DNA of 64,000 nucleotides from Chlorobiaceae bacterium (lineage in GTDB: Bacteria; Bacteroidota; Chlorobiia; Chlorobiales; Chlorobiaceae). The number at the start of each line of letters is the position of its first letter. Position 1 is the first letter of the stretch. Below, one piece after another: positions 48,093 to 57,407 of this stretch. The notes beneath the pieces are model-generated. The model was given only the letters and a program-made list of their open reading frames with translations. It had not been told where the DNA came from and made no database searches. The translations under genes and the position numbers were made by a program. The DNA lies in contig JAAXWQ010000001.1 of NCBI GenBank assembly GCA_013335115.1, positions 62,001-126,000 of the forward strand, given 5' to 3'.

Positions 48093-48902
48093 GTGGATCA
48101 TACAAAAATCAATCTCATCGTTCGCCTTCAGCATATCGACAACCTGATCGAAAGCATCATGAGCCTGCAGAAAGGGCTCCCGGAGGAGATCGCTGCACTT
48201 GACGAAGATCTTGCGTTCACCTCCCGCCAGATCGAGGCAAGGAAGAAAATCGCCGAAGAGCGCCTGAAGCTGCGCGAACGCCTGAACGCCACCATCAACG
48301 ACTGCAAGGAGAAAATCAGGTCGTTCAAGGAGAAGCAGACCCTGGCAAGGAACAACAAGGAGTATGATGCGCTCTCCAAGCAGATCGAGTACGAAGAGAA
48401 GGAGATCGCCCAGTCCGAGATCCAGCTCCAGGACATCGCGCATACCGAACACCACGCACAGGAGCTTCAGAAGAAAGGCCGGGACCTGATCGCCGAAAAC
48501 CGCTACGACGAGATTTCCGAGGAGATGATGCCTGACGACGTCCTGCATCAGCAACTCGAAGACCTCAGCAAGCAGGTCGGCCTGAAAAAGGAGGAGCTCG
48601 ACGGCATCGTCATCGAAACGGCCGAAGAGATCGCCCGGCTCAGGAAGACACTCGACACGCAGCGCAGCGTCGTCACCGCGGAGGCCAAGCGCCTGCTGGA
48701 CAAGTACGACCACCTGAAGAGCGGCACGCTCCAGAATGCGGTGGTCAAGCTCGATCGTCACGCCTGTTCCGGCTGCAACACCAGGGTCCCCACCAACCGC
48801 CACACGCTGATCGTCCAGGGTGGGTTCTACGTCTGCGAATCATGCGGGCGCATCGTCGTCCATGAGCGCCTCTTCGAAGAAGCCGCCGTCGAGACGAAGT
48901 AA
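48093..48902 (+). CDS. coiled-coil protein with C4-type zinc ribbon
   Basis: A 269-residue protein: residues ~5-190 are a long coiled coil (many Glu/Lys heptads), and the C-terminus is a zinc ribbon with CSGCNTRVP and CESCGRIVV (two CxxC pairs). This architecture matches the widespread zf-RING_7/COG1579 family, proposed to bind nucleic acid; the role is not known. The start is GTG 48093. It stands between the tRNA-Leu terminator and rnpB. Confidence 0.87.
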   Translation: MDHTKINLIVRLQHIDNLIESIMSLQKGLPEEIAALDEDLAFTSRQIEARKKIAEERLKLRERLNATINDCKEKIRSFKEKQTLARNNKEYDALSKQIEYEEKEIAQSEIQLQDIAHTEHHAQELQKKGRDLIAENRYDEISEEMMPDDVLHQQLEDLSKQVGLKKEELDGIVIETAEEIARLRKTLDTQRSVVTAEAKRLLDKYDHLKSGTLQNAVVKLDRHACSGCNTRVPTNRHTLIVQGGFYVCESCGRIVVHERLFEEAAVETK

Positions 48903-48978
48903 TCGTAGGTAATCCCGGGTACGGCACCTGAAATGGACGTCCCGGGTTTTTCCTGTTTTCCCACTGTTCTTCCTCATT

Positions 48979-49400
48979 GCTGAAACCGCAAGCGTGCAGT
49001 CGCTGCATGGCTCGTCCATGCAGAGGAAAGTCCGAACTTCACAGGGCAGGGTGCCGGCCGAGAACCTCTGGTTCAAGTCCGGGGGCAGCGGCGCAAGCCG
49101 CCTGCCACAGAGAGTGCAACAGAAAGCGAACCGCCACGGGCAACCGTGGTAAGGGTGAAAAGGCGGTGTAAGAGACCACCAGGTATTCCAGTGATGGGAT
49201 ATGCTATGAAAACCTCCCCGAAGCAAGGCCAAATAAGGAAGCTTTCCCCCTCAGGGGAGAAGGGTTGCCCGCCCGATTCCAGCAAGACGCCTCCGGGCGT
49301 GCTGCTGAAGAGCTTCCGGGTAGGCCGCATCAGATAAATGGCTGCAGCTTCGCCACCTGATGGCGATCCACAGAATTCGGCTTACAGCTTCGGTTTCAGC
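48979..49400 (+). ncRNA. rnpB: RNase P RNA (bacterial type A)
   Basis: The catalytic RNA that trims tRNA 5' ends. Conserved elements appear in order: P1 5' strand GCTGAAACCG at the start, GAGGAAAGTCCGAACTTC, ACAGGGCAGGGTGCC, ACAGAAAGCGAACCGCC, AAGGCGGTGTAAGAGACCACC, AGATAAATGGCTGCAG and ACAGAATTCGGCTTA, ending with the P1 3' strand CGGTTTCAGC. The P1 pairing fixes both ends and gives ~422 nt. A run of nine T follows, so P1 plus the T-run may serve as terminator. Confidence 0.95.
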
Positions 49401-49407
49401 TTTTTTT

Positions 49408-52110
49408 TTACGAATTGACCATCTCCCGCACCTTCTGTGTCAGGGCATGGACGGTAAAGGGCTTCTGCAGGAACGATACCCCACTCCCCTTCTCGCCTGA
49501 GGTCGTGATGATGCTCTTGGTGTAGCCCGACATGTAAAGAACCTTCAGTCCGGGCAAGAGGACGAGCGCCTTTTCGGAAAGCTCCCGACCATTGATGCCT
49601 TTCATGACCAGGTCGGTCAGCAACAGGTCCGGCACGTAGTCGCCCCCCTCCAGCATCTCGAAAGCCTCCTCCCCGCTCGCCGCACTTTGGACCTCGAACC
49701 CCTCATGCTGCAACGCCTGTTCGACCAGCTGCCTGACCTGCTCGTCGTCTTCCACGACAAGGACGGTACCGGAACTTGGTCCCTGCGCTGCCGAAACCTT
49801 TTCAGCCATAAGGGCGCCGACCTCTCCGGCCCGCAACGGGAACCAGATCCTGAAGCAGCTTCCGCGGCCGGGCTCGCTTGAAACCTTGATGTACCCGCCA
49901 TGCTGCTTCACGATGCCGTAGACGATCGACAGCCCGAGGCCGGTCCCCTTCCCTTTCGGCTTGGTGGTGAAGAACGGCTCGAATACATGGGACAAGGTCT
50001 CGCTGTCCATACCGGTTCCGTTATCGCTGATGGAGAGCATGACGTAACGCCCGACGGGAACCCCCTCGAAAAGCGCCTCGCCACCCGGATCCACGACGGT
50101 CAGCGAGGTTTCGATCGTCAGGTTGCCTCCTGAGTGCATCGAATCGTCGGCATTGATGGCCAGGTTCATGATGATCTGTTCGATCTGCCCGGCATCGCCA
50201 ATCATGGAAAGGACCTTGTCGTCGAGATGGTAGGTAATCGCGACATTCGCGCGGATCGTCCGGCGGAGGAGGGACCCGAACCCCCGGACAACGGCATTCA
50301 GGTCGATCACCCGGAACTCGAGGGATTGGCTGCTGCTGAACGCCAGCAGTTGGCGGATCAGGTCCCGGGCCTTGAGCGCCGCATCGTGCATCACATTGAG
50401 TTGCTGGCGGCGGGAATCCTTGGGGTCGAACTTCTGGGCGAGGATTTCCGAGTAGCCGAGGATCGGTGTCAAAAGATTGTTCAGGTCATGGGCAACGCCA
50501 CCGGCAAGGCGGCCGATCGACTCCAGCTTCTGGGACTGGAAAAGCTGCTTTTCCAGTCCTGTCCGCTCCTTGTTGGCCAGTTTCCGCCCGGTGATATCAC
50601 GCATGAACACCAGGGCCCCATGCCGGTGTGCATAGACGAAAGGGACGGCCGAAATCTCCGCATCGAACGACGTGCCATCAAGCCGGAGCATTTTTTCCTC
50701 GATCAGGGGGACCGCTTCAAGCTCTTTGTTGAGCATGCGAATCCTTTCGGAGACGAGTTTCCTGAACTCGGGATGGACATGCTCCAGGACCGGGGATCCG
50801 ATGAGCTGGTCGGGAGTCGTCGCCCCGAACATCCTCATGGCCGCAGTGTTGAGATAGGCGAAGTTCCCGGCAGTCTGGATAAAAATTCCCTCAGGCGCGG
50901 ATTCGACTGCCGAACGGAACCGGATTTCGCTTTCGATCAGCGCCATCTGCGAATGCTGGCGTTCGGTGATATCCTGCACGGTCGCAATCCGGTACACCGG
51001 GTTGCCCTGGTCGCCCAAAATGCTCACGATGTCCATCTGGACAGGGAAGCTGCTCCCATCACTTCGCACCATCCGGGACTCGTAGCTGACTGAACCCTTG
51101 CGGTCAGCCTCCGCAAGTAGCCCGACCACCCGATCATGCTCCTCCGGGACATACATGCCCAGAATGGGAGATCCCTCGATTTCGTCGATGCCCAGCCGGT
51201 GAATCCGGGCGAACGCCTCGTTGCAGGTCAGGATGCAGTTGGTGGACGTAAGGCCTATGGCGATGCCATGGGAGCAGTAACGGAACGCGTCCGCCCATAG
51301 GCGGGTCTCCTCCTCCTGCCTGATTCTTTCGGTTATATCGCGGGCGATCGAATAGAGGGCTTCGCCACTCTTGTAGATGGTATTCCATTCGAGCCAGTGC
51401 CAGGAACCGTCCTTTGCCCGAAACCGGTTGACGAAGGAGCGGGAGGTCCCGCCTGCAAGGATCTTCTGCAACTCCCTGTGACTGTGTTCAGTATCGTCGG
51501 GATGGACCAGGTCGAAACCGGATCTCGAGAGCAGTTCTTCAGGCGTATAACCGAGCGTTGACTGCCACGCGGCATTGACCTTCGTCAGGCATCCTGCCGG
51601 AGTGGAACTGGCTACCAGGTCAGGCACGAGGTTGAACAGGCGTTCGAACTCGAGTTCGGCTGTTTTCCCCCGGGTGACATCCCTGACGAAACAAACGACG
51701 CCGATTATCTCGCCAGCTTCGTTCCCGACCGGGATTTTCCGCGTATGAAGCCAGAGTTTCCCGTTGTTGCCCGACACCTCCCAATCCCGTATCTCAGCCT
51801 GGCGTGTGCGCATGACCTCCCGGTCGCTGTCGACATAGGACCCTGCCTCCGGAGCAGGAAACAGCTCATAGTCCGTTTTTCCGACACTCTCCTCCCGGCT
51901 CTTTCCTACCGCTTTGCAGAACGCTTCATTGACGATACGGTAGACCGAATCCCGATCCTTGAAAAAAAGCGCGTCACCCGTAACATCGATACAAGCATCG
52001 AATATGGACTGCTGTTCAGCCAGTTGCTGCTCGAGGACATCGATTCGTGCCCGTGAAGCATCCAGCTCCTGCCTGAGTCGACTGAGCTCTGTACGATCTG
52101 CTGCGTTCAT
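49408..52110 (-). CDS. multi-PAS hybrid sensor histidine kinase
   Basis: A 900-residue two-component sensor without clear membrane helices. In order: coiled coil (1-35), four PAS domains (~35-155, 160-275, 280-395, 400-515; the second with the W-rich [16 protein letters not shown] motif), HisKA with [13 protein letters not shown] (phosphoacceptor His541), HATPase ([26 protein letters not shown]) and a receiver with Asp833 in [10 protein letters not shown]. It should autophosphorylate and pass phosphate to its own receiver and then to an unseen partner. The signal may be redox, light or a ligand. It is convergent with rnpB. Confidence 0.92.
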   Translation of the reverse strand: MNAADRTELSRLRQELDASRARIDVLEQQLAEQQSIFDACIDVTGDALFFKDRDSVYRIVNEAFCKAVGKSREESVGKTDYELFPAPEAGSYVDSDREVMRTRQAEIRDWEVSGNNGKLWLHTRKIPVGNEAGEIIGVVCFVRDVTRGKTAELEFERLFNLVPDLVASSTPAGCLTKVNAAWQSTLGYTPEELLSRSGFDLVHPDDTEHSHRELQKILAGGTSRSFVNRFRAKDGSWHWLEWNTIYKSGEALYSIARDITERIRQEEETRLWADAFRYCSHGIAIGLTSTNCILTCNEAFARIHRLGIDEIEGSPILGMYVPEEHDRVVGLLAEADRKGSVSYESRMVRSDGSSFPVQMDIVSILGDQGNPVYRIATVQDITERQHSQMALIESEIRFRSAVESAPEGIFIQTAGNFAYLNTAAMRMFGATTPDQLIGSPVLEHVHPEFRKLVSERIRMLNKELEAVPLIEEKMLRLDGTSFDAEISAVPFVYAHRHGALVFMRDITGRKLANKERTGLEKQLFQSQKLESIGRLAGGVAHDLNNLLTPILGYSEILAQKFDPKDSRRQQLNVMHDAALKARDLIRQLLAFSSSQSLEFRVIDLNAVVRGFGSLLRRTIRANVAITYHLDDKVLSMIGDAGQIEQIIMNLAINADDSMHSGGNLTIETSLTVVDPGGEALFEGVPVGRYVMLSISDNGTGMDSETLSHVFEPFFTTKPKGKGTGLGLSIVYGIVKQHGGYIKVSSEPGRGSCFRIWFPLRAGEVGALMAEKVSAAQGPSSGTVLVVEDDEQVRQLVEQALQHEGFEVQSAASGEEAFEMLEGGDYVPDLLLTDLVMKGINGRELSEKALVLLPGLKVLYMSGYTKSIITTSGEKGSGVSFLQKPFTVHALTQKVREMVNS

Positions 52111-52122
52111 TGCTGACTGGGG

Positions 52123-52314
52123 CTAAACATCCTCGCTTTTGGTTGCAACCGACACCGATCCGTCATCCGAGACCGTGATGGCCATGGTCACCGGCCGGTT
52201 GCACACCTCACAATCCTCAATGAGCTCCTGATCTCCGATCGAACAGTCCACCAGGACCTCGAAGCTTTGGGCGCAATAGGGACACAACACGACGACTGTC
52301 TGCTCGGTATTCAT
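52123..52314 (-). CDS. CPXCG-motif cysteine-rich small protein
   Basis: A 63-residue protein with CPYCAQSFEV and DCEVCNRPV, two CxxC pairs that should bind zinc, as in the CPxCG cysteine-rich family. The function is unknown. ATG 52314 has a good Shine-Dalgarno (GGAGG 8 nt upstream). It lies 12 nt upstream of the hybrid kinase start on the same strand, so they may be co-transcribed. Confidence 0.8.
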   Translation of the reverse strand: MNTEQTVVVLCPYCAQSFEVLVDCSIGDQELIEDCEVCNRPVTMAITVSDDGSVSVATKSEDV

Positions 52315-52432
52315 TGCTCGCCTCCCGCATTGGAGTTGAAATTGCCGAAACGACCAACCTGCCTGAAGAAAGGACTTACACATTCCTAACAATCCGAATC
52401 ATCCAGAGGTTTCTCAAACCACGCGAAAAACA

Positions 52433-53608
52433 TCACCCTGAACGAATGCCCCTGATACGGTCGCAGGCCTCGGCCAGCACCGGCCCCTCCTTGGCGAAAC
52501 AGAAACGGGCCAGCCCGTCCCCGCCATAGCCATGGTAGAACGCTGATCCGGGCACGGCAGCCACACCGGTCGTGCGAAGGATATGCATAGCCTTCTCCCT
52601 CGGCCCCTGTCCCGGCAAGTGCGAGACATCGGCCAGCACGTAATAGGCCCCCTCCGGGACATACGGCTCCAACCCTGCATCGGCAAGCGCGCCGCAAAAC
52701 AGGTCCCGTTTGGCACCGTACTCAGCGGCAAGCCCGCGGTAATAGTCGTCGCCAAGGGCAAGCAACCCTGCGGCCACGCCCATCTGCAGGGGTGCCGGAG
52801 CGCAGACGTAGACCAGGTCGTTGAAGTTTCCGATGGCGGCAGCCCATTTCGGGTCGCACATGGCATACCCGATGCGCCACCCCGTGATGCTGAAGGTCTT
52901 GGAAAGGCCGGAGACCGTCACCGTCCGTTGGCGCATTCCGGGAAGCGTCGCCATGGAAACGTGTTCCTTGCCATCGAACAAGAAATGCTCGTACATCTCG
53001 TCGGTAAAAACGAACAGGTCATGACGTTCGGCAAACCCGGCAAGCTGCAGGAGCTCGTCACGCGAAAACACTTTCCCGGAGGGATTGGACGGCGTGTTGA
53101 CGAGGATCGCCCTGGTCCTCGGAGTGACAGCCGCCTCGAGGACCTCCATCTCGAACGCCCACCCGGGAGGATGCAGCGGCACGAACACCGCAACGGCCCC
53201 GACGGCACGGAGCGTCGCGACATGGTAGCCATAGAAAGGCTCGAACAGGATCACCTCGTCACCCGGATCGAGCAGGGCCATGAAGGCACAATACATCGCC
53301 CCCGTCGCGCCGGCACTGACGATGATGCCGTTATCCGGGTCAACCTCCATACCGGTGAAGCGCCGTTGTTTTCCTGCAATCGCCTCGCGCAGCACCCGGA
53401 TTCCCGAATGGGCCGTATACGTGTTCTGGCCCCGGAGCACCGCATCGATCGCCCCCTGCACGACCGGCTGGGGCACCGGGGTGTCGCAGACCCCCTGGGA
53501 GAGGTTGATGCCGCCGGCACGGGCGCACTCGACGGACATCGCCCGTATTTCCGACTGCATGACGCAGTCACATCGGGAAGCCAGGGAAAGGGAGGATCCG
53601 GGCATCAT
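52433..53608 (-). CDS. class I/II pyridoxal-phosphate aminotransferase
   Basis: A 391-residue fold-type I aminotransferase: INLSQGVCDTPVP (N-terminal substrate arm), VSAGATGAMYCAF, VNTPSNPSGKVF, the FTDEMYEHFLFDG region and the PLP-Lys in SGLSKTFSITGWRIGY, with a C-terminal RFCFAKEG Arg for the substrate carboxylate. The pattern resembles aspartate/methionine/kynurenine-type enzymes; the substrate is not settled. I chose ATG 53608 (MMPGSSLSL) over an upstream ATG at 53680. Confidence 0.87.
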   Translation of the reverse strand: MMPGSSLSLASRCDCVMQSEIRAMSVECARAGGINLSQGVCDTPVPQPVVQGAIDAVLRGQNTYTAHSGIRVLREAIAGKQRRFTGMEVDPDNGIIVSAGATGAMYCAFMALLDPGDEVILFEPFYGYHVATLRAVGAVAVFVPLHPPGWAFEMEVLEAAVTPRTRAILVNTPSNPSGKVFSRDELLQLAGFAERHDLFVFTDEMYEHFLFDGKEHVSMATLPGMRQRTVTVSGLSKTFSITGWRIGYAMCDPKWAAAIGNFNDLVYVCAPAPLQMGVAAGLLALGDDYYRGLAAEYGAKRDLFCGALADAGLEPYVPEGAYYVLADVSHLPGQGPREKAMHILRTTGVAAVPGSAFYHGYGGDGLARFCFAKEGPVLAEACDRIRGIRSG

Positions 53609-53660
53609 CGTCTTCTCCGGAAAGATGTGGGCATGAGGTTGGTCACCAGGAACGGGCAAG

Positions 53661-53697
53661 GCCTGCCGGAACCGCGACAAAGTCGGCTCCGGCAGGC
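53661..53697 (-). terminator. stem-loop after the chlorosome protein gene
   Basis: GCCTGCCGGA (53661-53670) pairs with TCCGGCAGGC (53688-53697), with an inner CGAC/GTCG stem. It lies 12 nt past the stop of the csm gene. No U-run follows, so it may stabilise the mRNA end rather than terminate. Confidence 0.6.
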
Positions 53698-53709
53698 TGG
53701 ACCGTGCAA

Positions 53710-54357
53710 TCAGGCCTTGGGCGGCGCAACGGTGACCGTGACCCGCTCCAGGATTTCGACCGGCCTGGCCGAAGCGGACGAAAGCCGGAACGGCAACCGG
53801 AAAGGAAGCTGCGGCAAGTTGCCGAGCAAACCCGCGAGCTCGTCCCTGAACGGAATCATCTCGGGCAGGGTCTCAACGACCAGGCCGATTGCACCCGAGA
53901 CAGACTCCTTGAGGTCGTCCGGCCACTCCTTGCATCCCAGGTCGTTCCTCGAGATCCGGTCGGCATAGTGCTGGACGGCAGGGACGATCTGCTGAATCGT
54001 GTCCTGGCCCATTTGGGCACCATAGGCGAACAGGCCGAGCGGATTGCTGAACAACGTGCGGCGAACCTCTTCCGGGCGCGACAGCACCTTCACGGTCCCC
54101 TCGCCGGCGATCGTCGCCTGGCAGGCCATGCGGCCGCCTGCCGCGATCTGGCGGGGTGAAAGCGAGGCCTTCTCGATATCGGTAAGCGGGGCGAGGCAGT
54201 CGGAGCCCTCCTGCACGGTCACATAGCAGGCGTTGCAGACACCGTGCCCTCCGCAGACATAGCCCACATGGCTGTGGTTCAGCCGGGCGGCCTTGCCCAC
54301 CGTCTGCCCGATGGCCGACGAACACGATTTGTCATTGATAATGAGGTTCATGGTCAT
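53710..54357 (-). CDS. chlorosome envelope [2Fe-2S] protein (CsmI/CsmJ/CsmX family)
   Basis: A 215-residue protein. Residues 1 to ~85 form a plant-type ferredoxin domain with cluster ligands Cys35, Cys41, Cys44 (CGGHGVCNAC) and Cys79 (MACQ). The C-terminal part is amphipathic (SNPLGLFAYGAQMGQDTIQQIV and onward), like the CsmC/CsmD-related tail that embeds in the chlorosome envelope. Known family members CsmI, CsmJ and CsmX carry such clusters and are thought to sense or carry redox charge to quench excitation under oxygen. Which paralogue this is cannot be told. It has its own strong promoter. Confidence 0.85.
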   Translation of the reverse strand: MTMNLIINDKSCSSAIGQTVGKAARLNHSHVGYVCGGHGVCNACYVTVQEGSDCLAPLTDIEKASLSPRQIAAGGRMACQATIAGEGTVKVLSRPEEVRRTLFSNPLGLFAYGAQMGQDTIQQIVPAVQHYADRISRNDLGCKEWPDDLKESVSGAIGLVVETLPEMIPFRDELAGLLGNLPQLPFRLPFRLSSASARPVEILERVTVTVAPPKA

Positions 54358-54399
54358 AATCGTTGGAAGTTTGATGCTGATGCCCCCACGAACGGGTGC

Positions 54400-54428
54400 G
54401 TTATAACGTAAATTTACAAAATCGTCAA
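54400..54428 (-). promoter_or_regulatory. sigma-70-like promoter of the chlorosome gene
   Basis: On the minus strand TTGACG (54423-54428) and TATAAC (54400-54405) are separated by exactly 17 nt, ending 42 nt before the start codon. The spacer contains the palindrome GTAAATTTAC (54408-54417), the same core as the TetR operator at 13033-13050. Confidence 0.8.
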
Positions 54429-54505
54429 GAGTTTAAGAACTTCGGGGACGTTCCTGAAAACATTAACTTATAATTTCAAAGCAACAAACACCCAAGCGCC
54501 CGGCT

Positions 54506-54955
54506 TCACCACGTATTTCTCCGGATACTCCTCTTGTCGAGGGAACCACGCACCTTCCCCAGGTAAAGGTCCTCCAGGCGGGTCATCTCCGCGCGCTCCT
54601 TAGGGCTCCCGTCGTCGTAACCCACCAGGTGCAGCGCCGAATGGATCGTCACCCGCATCAGCTCGTCATCAAAGGTGGTGCCGAAGCGGCGGGCGTTGCC
54701 GGCGATGACGTCAAGGCAGATGTAGAACTCACCCTCGATCTCGCCGCCCTCGTCGTACCTGAAGGTGATGGTATCAGTCGCATAGTCGTGCTGCAGGAAC
54801 TCCCGGTTGATGCGCCGGATCATCCGGCTGCCGCAATAAACCGCATCCACCGAACCGGCCGGGCGGCCCTCCTCCCGGAACACGGTAAGGACGGCATGGC
54901 CGAGGCGCCGCTCGTCGATCGTCCGCCTGGTGGTGTTAGCTATCTGCAACGGCAT
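54506..54955 (-). CDS. ybeY: endoribonuclease YbeY (16S rRNA maturation/quality control)
   Basis: A 149-residue YbeY with INREFLQHDYATDTITF and the metal motif HSALHLVGYDD. The E. coli motif is HGxxHLxGYDH, so the third metal ligand His is replaced by Asp here. Some Bacteroidetes/Chlorobi relatives also depart from His at this place. Its start overlaps the hflX stop by 20 nt, indicating one operon with hflX. Confidence 0.9.
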   Translation of the reverse strand: MPLQIANTTRRTIDERRLGHAVLTVFREEGRPAGSVDAVYCGSRMIRRINREFLQHDYATDTITFRYDEGGEIEGEFYICLDVIAGNARRFGTTFDDELMRVTIHSALHLVGYDDGSPKERAEMTRLEDLYLGKVRGSLDKRSIRRNTW

Positions 54956-56240
54956 GGCCTGACCCCGCCGACACCTTCAGCATGGCGTCGATCTGCTTGA
55001 GGTTGTTGCGATGCACCCGGATCGTCAGGAAGACCTGCTCGTCGACGTGCCGCTTTTCGATCACCTCGGCATGGTCGTAGAGGTAGCCGATCAGCTTGTA
55101 GTTCGACACGTGCGTCCGCACCTTCCGCACCCGGAACTCCCTGGCGACATGGTCGGAGATGCACTCCTTCAGCGCCAAAAGGTTCAGCCCCCGTTCGGCC
55201 GAGATGAATACCGCGTCCGGGTAACGCCCCTGAAGGCCGGTCAGGACGGAGGGGTCTTCGAGGACGTCGATCTTGTTGAAAACATCGATGATATGTTCGT
55301 GCTTCACCCCGATTTCGGTCAGGGTCTGGCGAACTACCTGCATCTGGTCCTGAAACGACGGATGACTGACGTCGACCACATGCAAGAGGAAATCGGCCTG
55401 CAGCACCTCGTCCAGCGTCGACTTGAAGCTCTCGATGAGCGTGTGGGGCAGCTTGCGGATGAAGCCGACCGTGTCGGAGAGCAGCACCAGCTTGTTGATC
55501 TTCAGCTCCAGCCGCCGCGTCTTCGTGTCGAGGGTCGCGAACAGCCGGTTCTCGGCGTAGGCCCCCGCTTCCGGGCAGAGCGCGTTCATCAGGGTGGACT
55601 TGCCCGCGTTCGTGTAACCCACCAGCGCCACCCTCGGCACCGATGCGCGCCGGCTCGTCTGGGTGTCGTGCTGCAGGGATACCGCCCGCAGCTTCCGCTT
55701 CAATGCGGCGATCCTGTTGCGCACCAGGCGCCGGTCAGTCTCGATCTGGGTTTCACCGGGACCCTTGGTGCCGATGCCACCCTTCTGTTTCGACAGGTGG
55801 GTCCACGCGCCGGACAGGCGCGGAAGCAGGTACTCGAGCTGCGCCAGCTCCACCTGCGTCCTCGATTGCGCCGACCTGGCCCTGATGGCGAAGATCTGCA
55901 GGATCAGTCCGGTCCGGTCGAGCACCTTGCACTCGAAGATGCGCTCGAGGTTCCTGGCCTGCACGGGCGAAAGGTCGTCGTCGAAGATCACGAGATCGAC
56001 CTTCTCCTCCTTCACGAATTCGGCCAGTTCCTCGGCCTTGCCCCTACCGATGCAGGTCGCCGGATCGGGCTGCCTCTTCTCCTGGATGATGGAACGAAGG
56101 ACGTCTGCCCCGGCCGTATCGGCAAGGAACGCCAGCTCGGCAAGGTACTCTTCGACAAGGGTCCTGGGGACATCTGGCTGTGAAGAGATGCCGATAAGCA
56201 CGGCTTTCTCCCTCCCGGAAGGTGATAAGGGTATCGTCAA
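54936..56240 (-). CDS. hflX: ribosome-associated GTPase HflX
   Basis: A 434-residue GTPase that splits or rescues stalled ribosomes under stress. It has the HflX N-terminal domain (CIGRGKAEELAEFV, VIFDDDLSPVQARNLE), the coiled linker GPGETQIETDRRLV, and the G domain with G1 GYTNAGKST, G3 DTVGFIRKLP and G4 NKID. A C-terminal extension of ~70 residues follows. It heads the operon with ybeY. The 207 nt upstream (56241-56447) hold no gene. Confidence 0.94.
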   Translation of the reverse strand: MTIPLSPSGREKAVLIGISSQPDVPRTLVEEYLAELAFLADTAGADVLRSIIQEKRQPDPATCIGRGKAEELAEFVKEEKVDLVIFDDDLSPVQARNLERIFECKVLDRTGLILQIFAIRARSAQSRTQVELAQLEYLLPRLSGAWTHLSKQKGGIGTKGPGETQIETDRRLVRNRIAALKRKLRAVSLQHDTQTSRRASVPRVALVGYTNAGKSTLMNALCPEAGAYAENRLFATLDTKTRRLELKINKLVLLSDTVGFIRKLPHTLIESFKSTLDEVLQADFLLHVVDVSHPSFQDQMQVVRQTLTEIGVKHEHIIDVFNKIDVLEDPSVLTGLQGRYPDAVFISAERGLNLLALKECISDHVAREFRVRKVRTHVSNYKLIGYLYDHAEVIEKRHVDEQVFLTIRVHRNNLKQIDAMLKVSAGSGHAVADS

Positions 56241-56447
56241 GCGAATCAGGGGAATAATTGGAGTTCGGTACGCCGGAAACCGGCAACGGCCACCCGTCCT
56301 TGCTCTTGCTATATATTGGCCATTAGGTTATCTTGCCGTCACGTTGCTGACAACGCTTTCCGGTTGCTGAAAGTTACATTTTTTTCGCTTTCCCGACGGT
56401 TTCGCAGAACAGAATCCATCAAGTTTCCGATACACCTTCGACGGTCA

Positions 56448-57380
56448 ATGAACTACAGCTACAACGGACAGACCGTATTCCAGGACACCGGCAAGAAGCT
56501 GTCGCTCACCAACGCCTACGAATACTGCCGCCAGATCGCAAAGCACCACGCCAAGACCTTCTACCTGGCCACCCTCTTCCTGCCGAAACGCCAGCAGAAC
56601 CCCATCTTCGCCATGTATGCCCTGTTGCGCACGGTCGACGACCTGGTCGACCTCGCTGAGGACAAGCTGACCAACGGGCAGCTCACTCGCCAGGAAATCA
56701 ACAGTTCCATCGAAGCATGGAAGGCTCGGCTTAGCGAGTGCTATGCCGGCGAGCACCGGAACGACCCGATCCTGATGGCCTGGCAAGACACTCTGCGCCA
56801 CTACGCCATCCCGATCGAACTGCCGCTCGACCTCATCGATGGTGTCGCCATGGACATCGACTTCACCCCGTTCGAGACCTTCGACGAACTCTACGTCTAC
56901 TGCTACAAGGTGGCCTCGGTCGTCGGCCTCATGACCGCCGAGATCTTCGGCTACAGCGACCCGAACGCCCTGAAGCACGCCATCGACCTCGGCATCGCCA
57001 TGCAGCTGACCAACATCCTGCGCGACATCGGCGAGGACGTCGACCGGGGCAGGATCTACCTCCCGCTCGAAGACCTCCGTCGCTTCGGCTACGGCCGCGA
57101 CGAGTTCATGTCGAAAACCATGAACGGCAAATTCACCGACCTCATGAAATTCCAGATCGAGCGCGCACGCCGCTACTACACCTCGGCCGACAAAGGCATC
57201 CCGATGCTCGACAAGGAGAGCCGCCTGGCCGTCGGCATCAGCAGCCGCAACTACAGCGACATCCTCAAGGCGATCGAGCAGAACGACTACGACGTCTTCA
57301 CCCGCCGCGCCTACCGCTCCTTCTACCAGAAAATCGGCACCCTGCCGTCGATATGGCTCAAAAACGCCATGTCGGCCTGA
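56448..57380 (+). CDS. crtB: phytoene synthase
   Basis: Joins two geranylgeranyl-PP to phytoene, the first committed step to the chlorobactene/isorenieratene carotenoids. The 310-residue squalene/phytoene synthase has the two Asp-rich motifs RTVDDLVDLAED and LTNILRDIGEDVDRGRIYLP, HAKTFYLATLFLP near the N-terminus and RRYYTSADKGIPML. ATG 56448 is used; a longer open frame upstream is not conserved. lysS follows after 27 nt. Confidence 0.92.
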   Translation: MNYSYNGQTVFQDTGKKLSLTNAYEYCRQIAKHHAKTFYLATLFLPKRQQNPIFAMYALLRTVDDLVDLAEDKLTNGQLTRQEINSSIEAWKARLSECYAGEHRNDPILMAWQDTLRHYAIPIELPLDLIDGVAMDIDFTPFETFDELYVYCYKVASVVGLMTAEIFGYSDPNALKHAIDLGIAMQLTNILRDIGEDVDRGRIYLPLEDLRRFGYGRDEFMSKTMNGKFTDLMKFQIERARRYYTSADKGIPMLDKESRLAVGISSRNYSDILKAIEQNDYDVFTRRAYRSFYQKIGTLPSIWLKNAMSA

Positions 57381-57407
57381 TTTTATCATTACCCTGATAC
57401 CATACGC

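Noticed and set aside
52583-53968. A 461-codon plus-strand frame over the aminotransferase gene
   Set aside because: Antisense to a well-supported aminotransferase; no family motifs.
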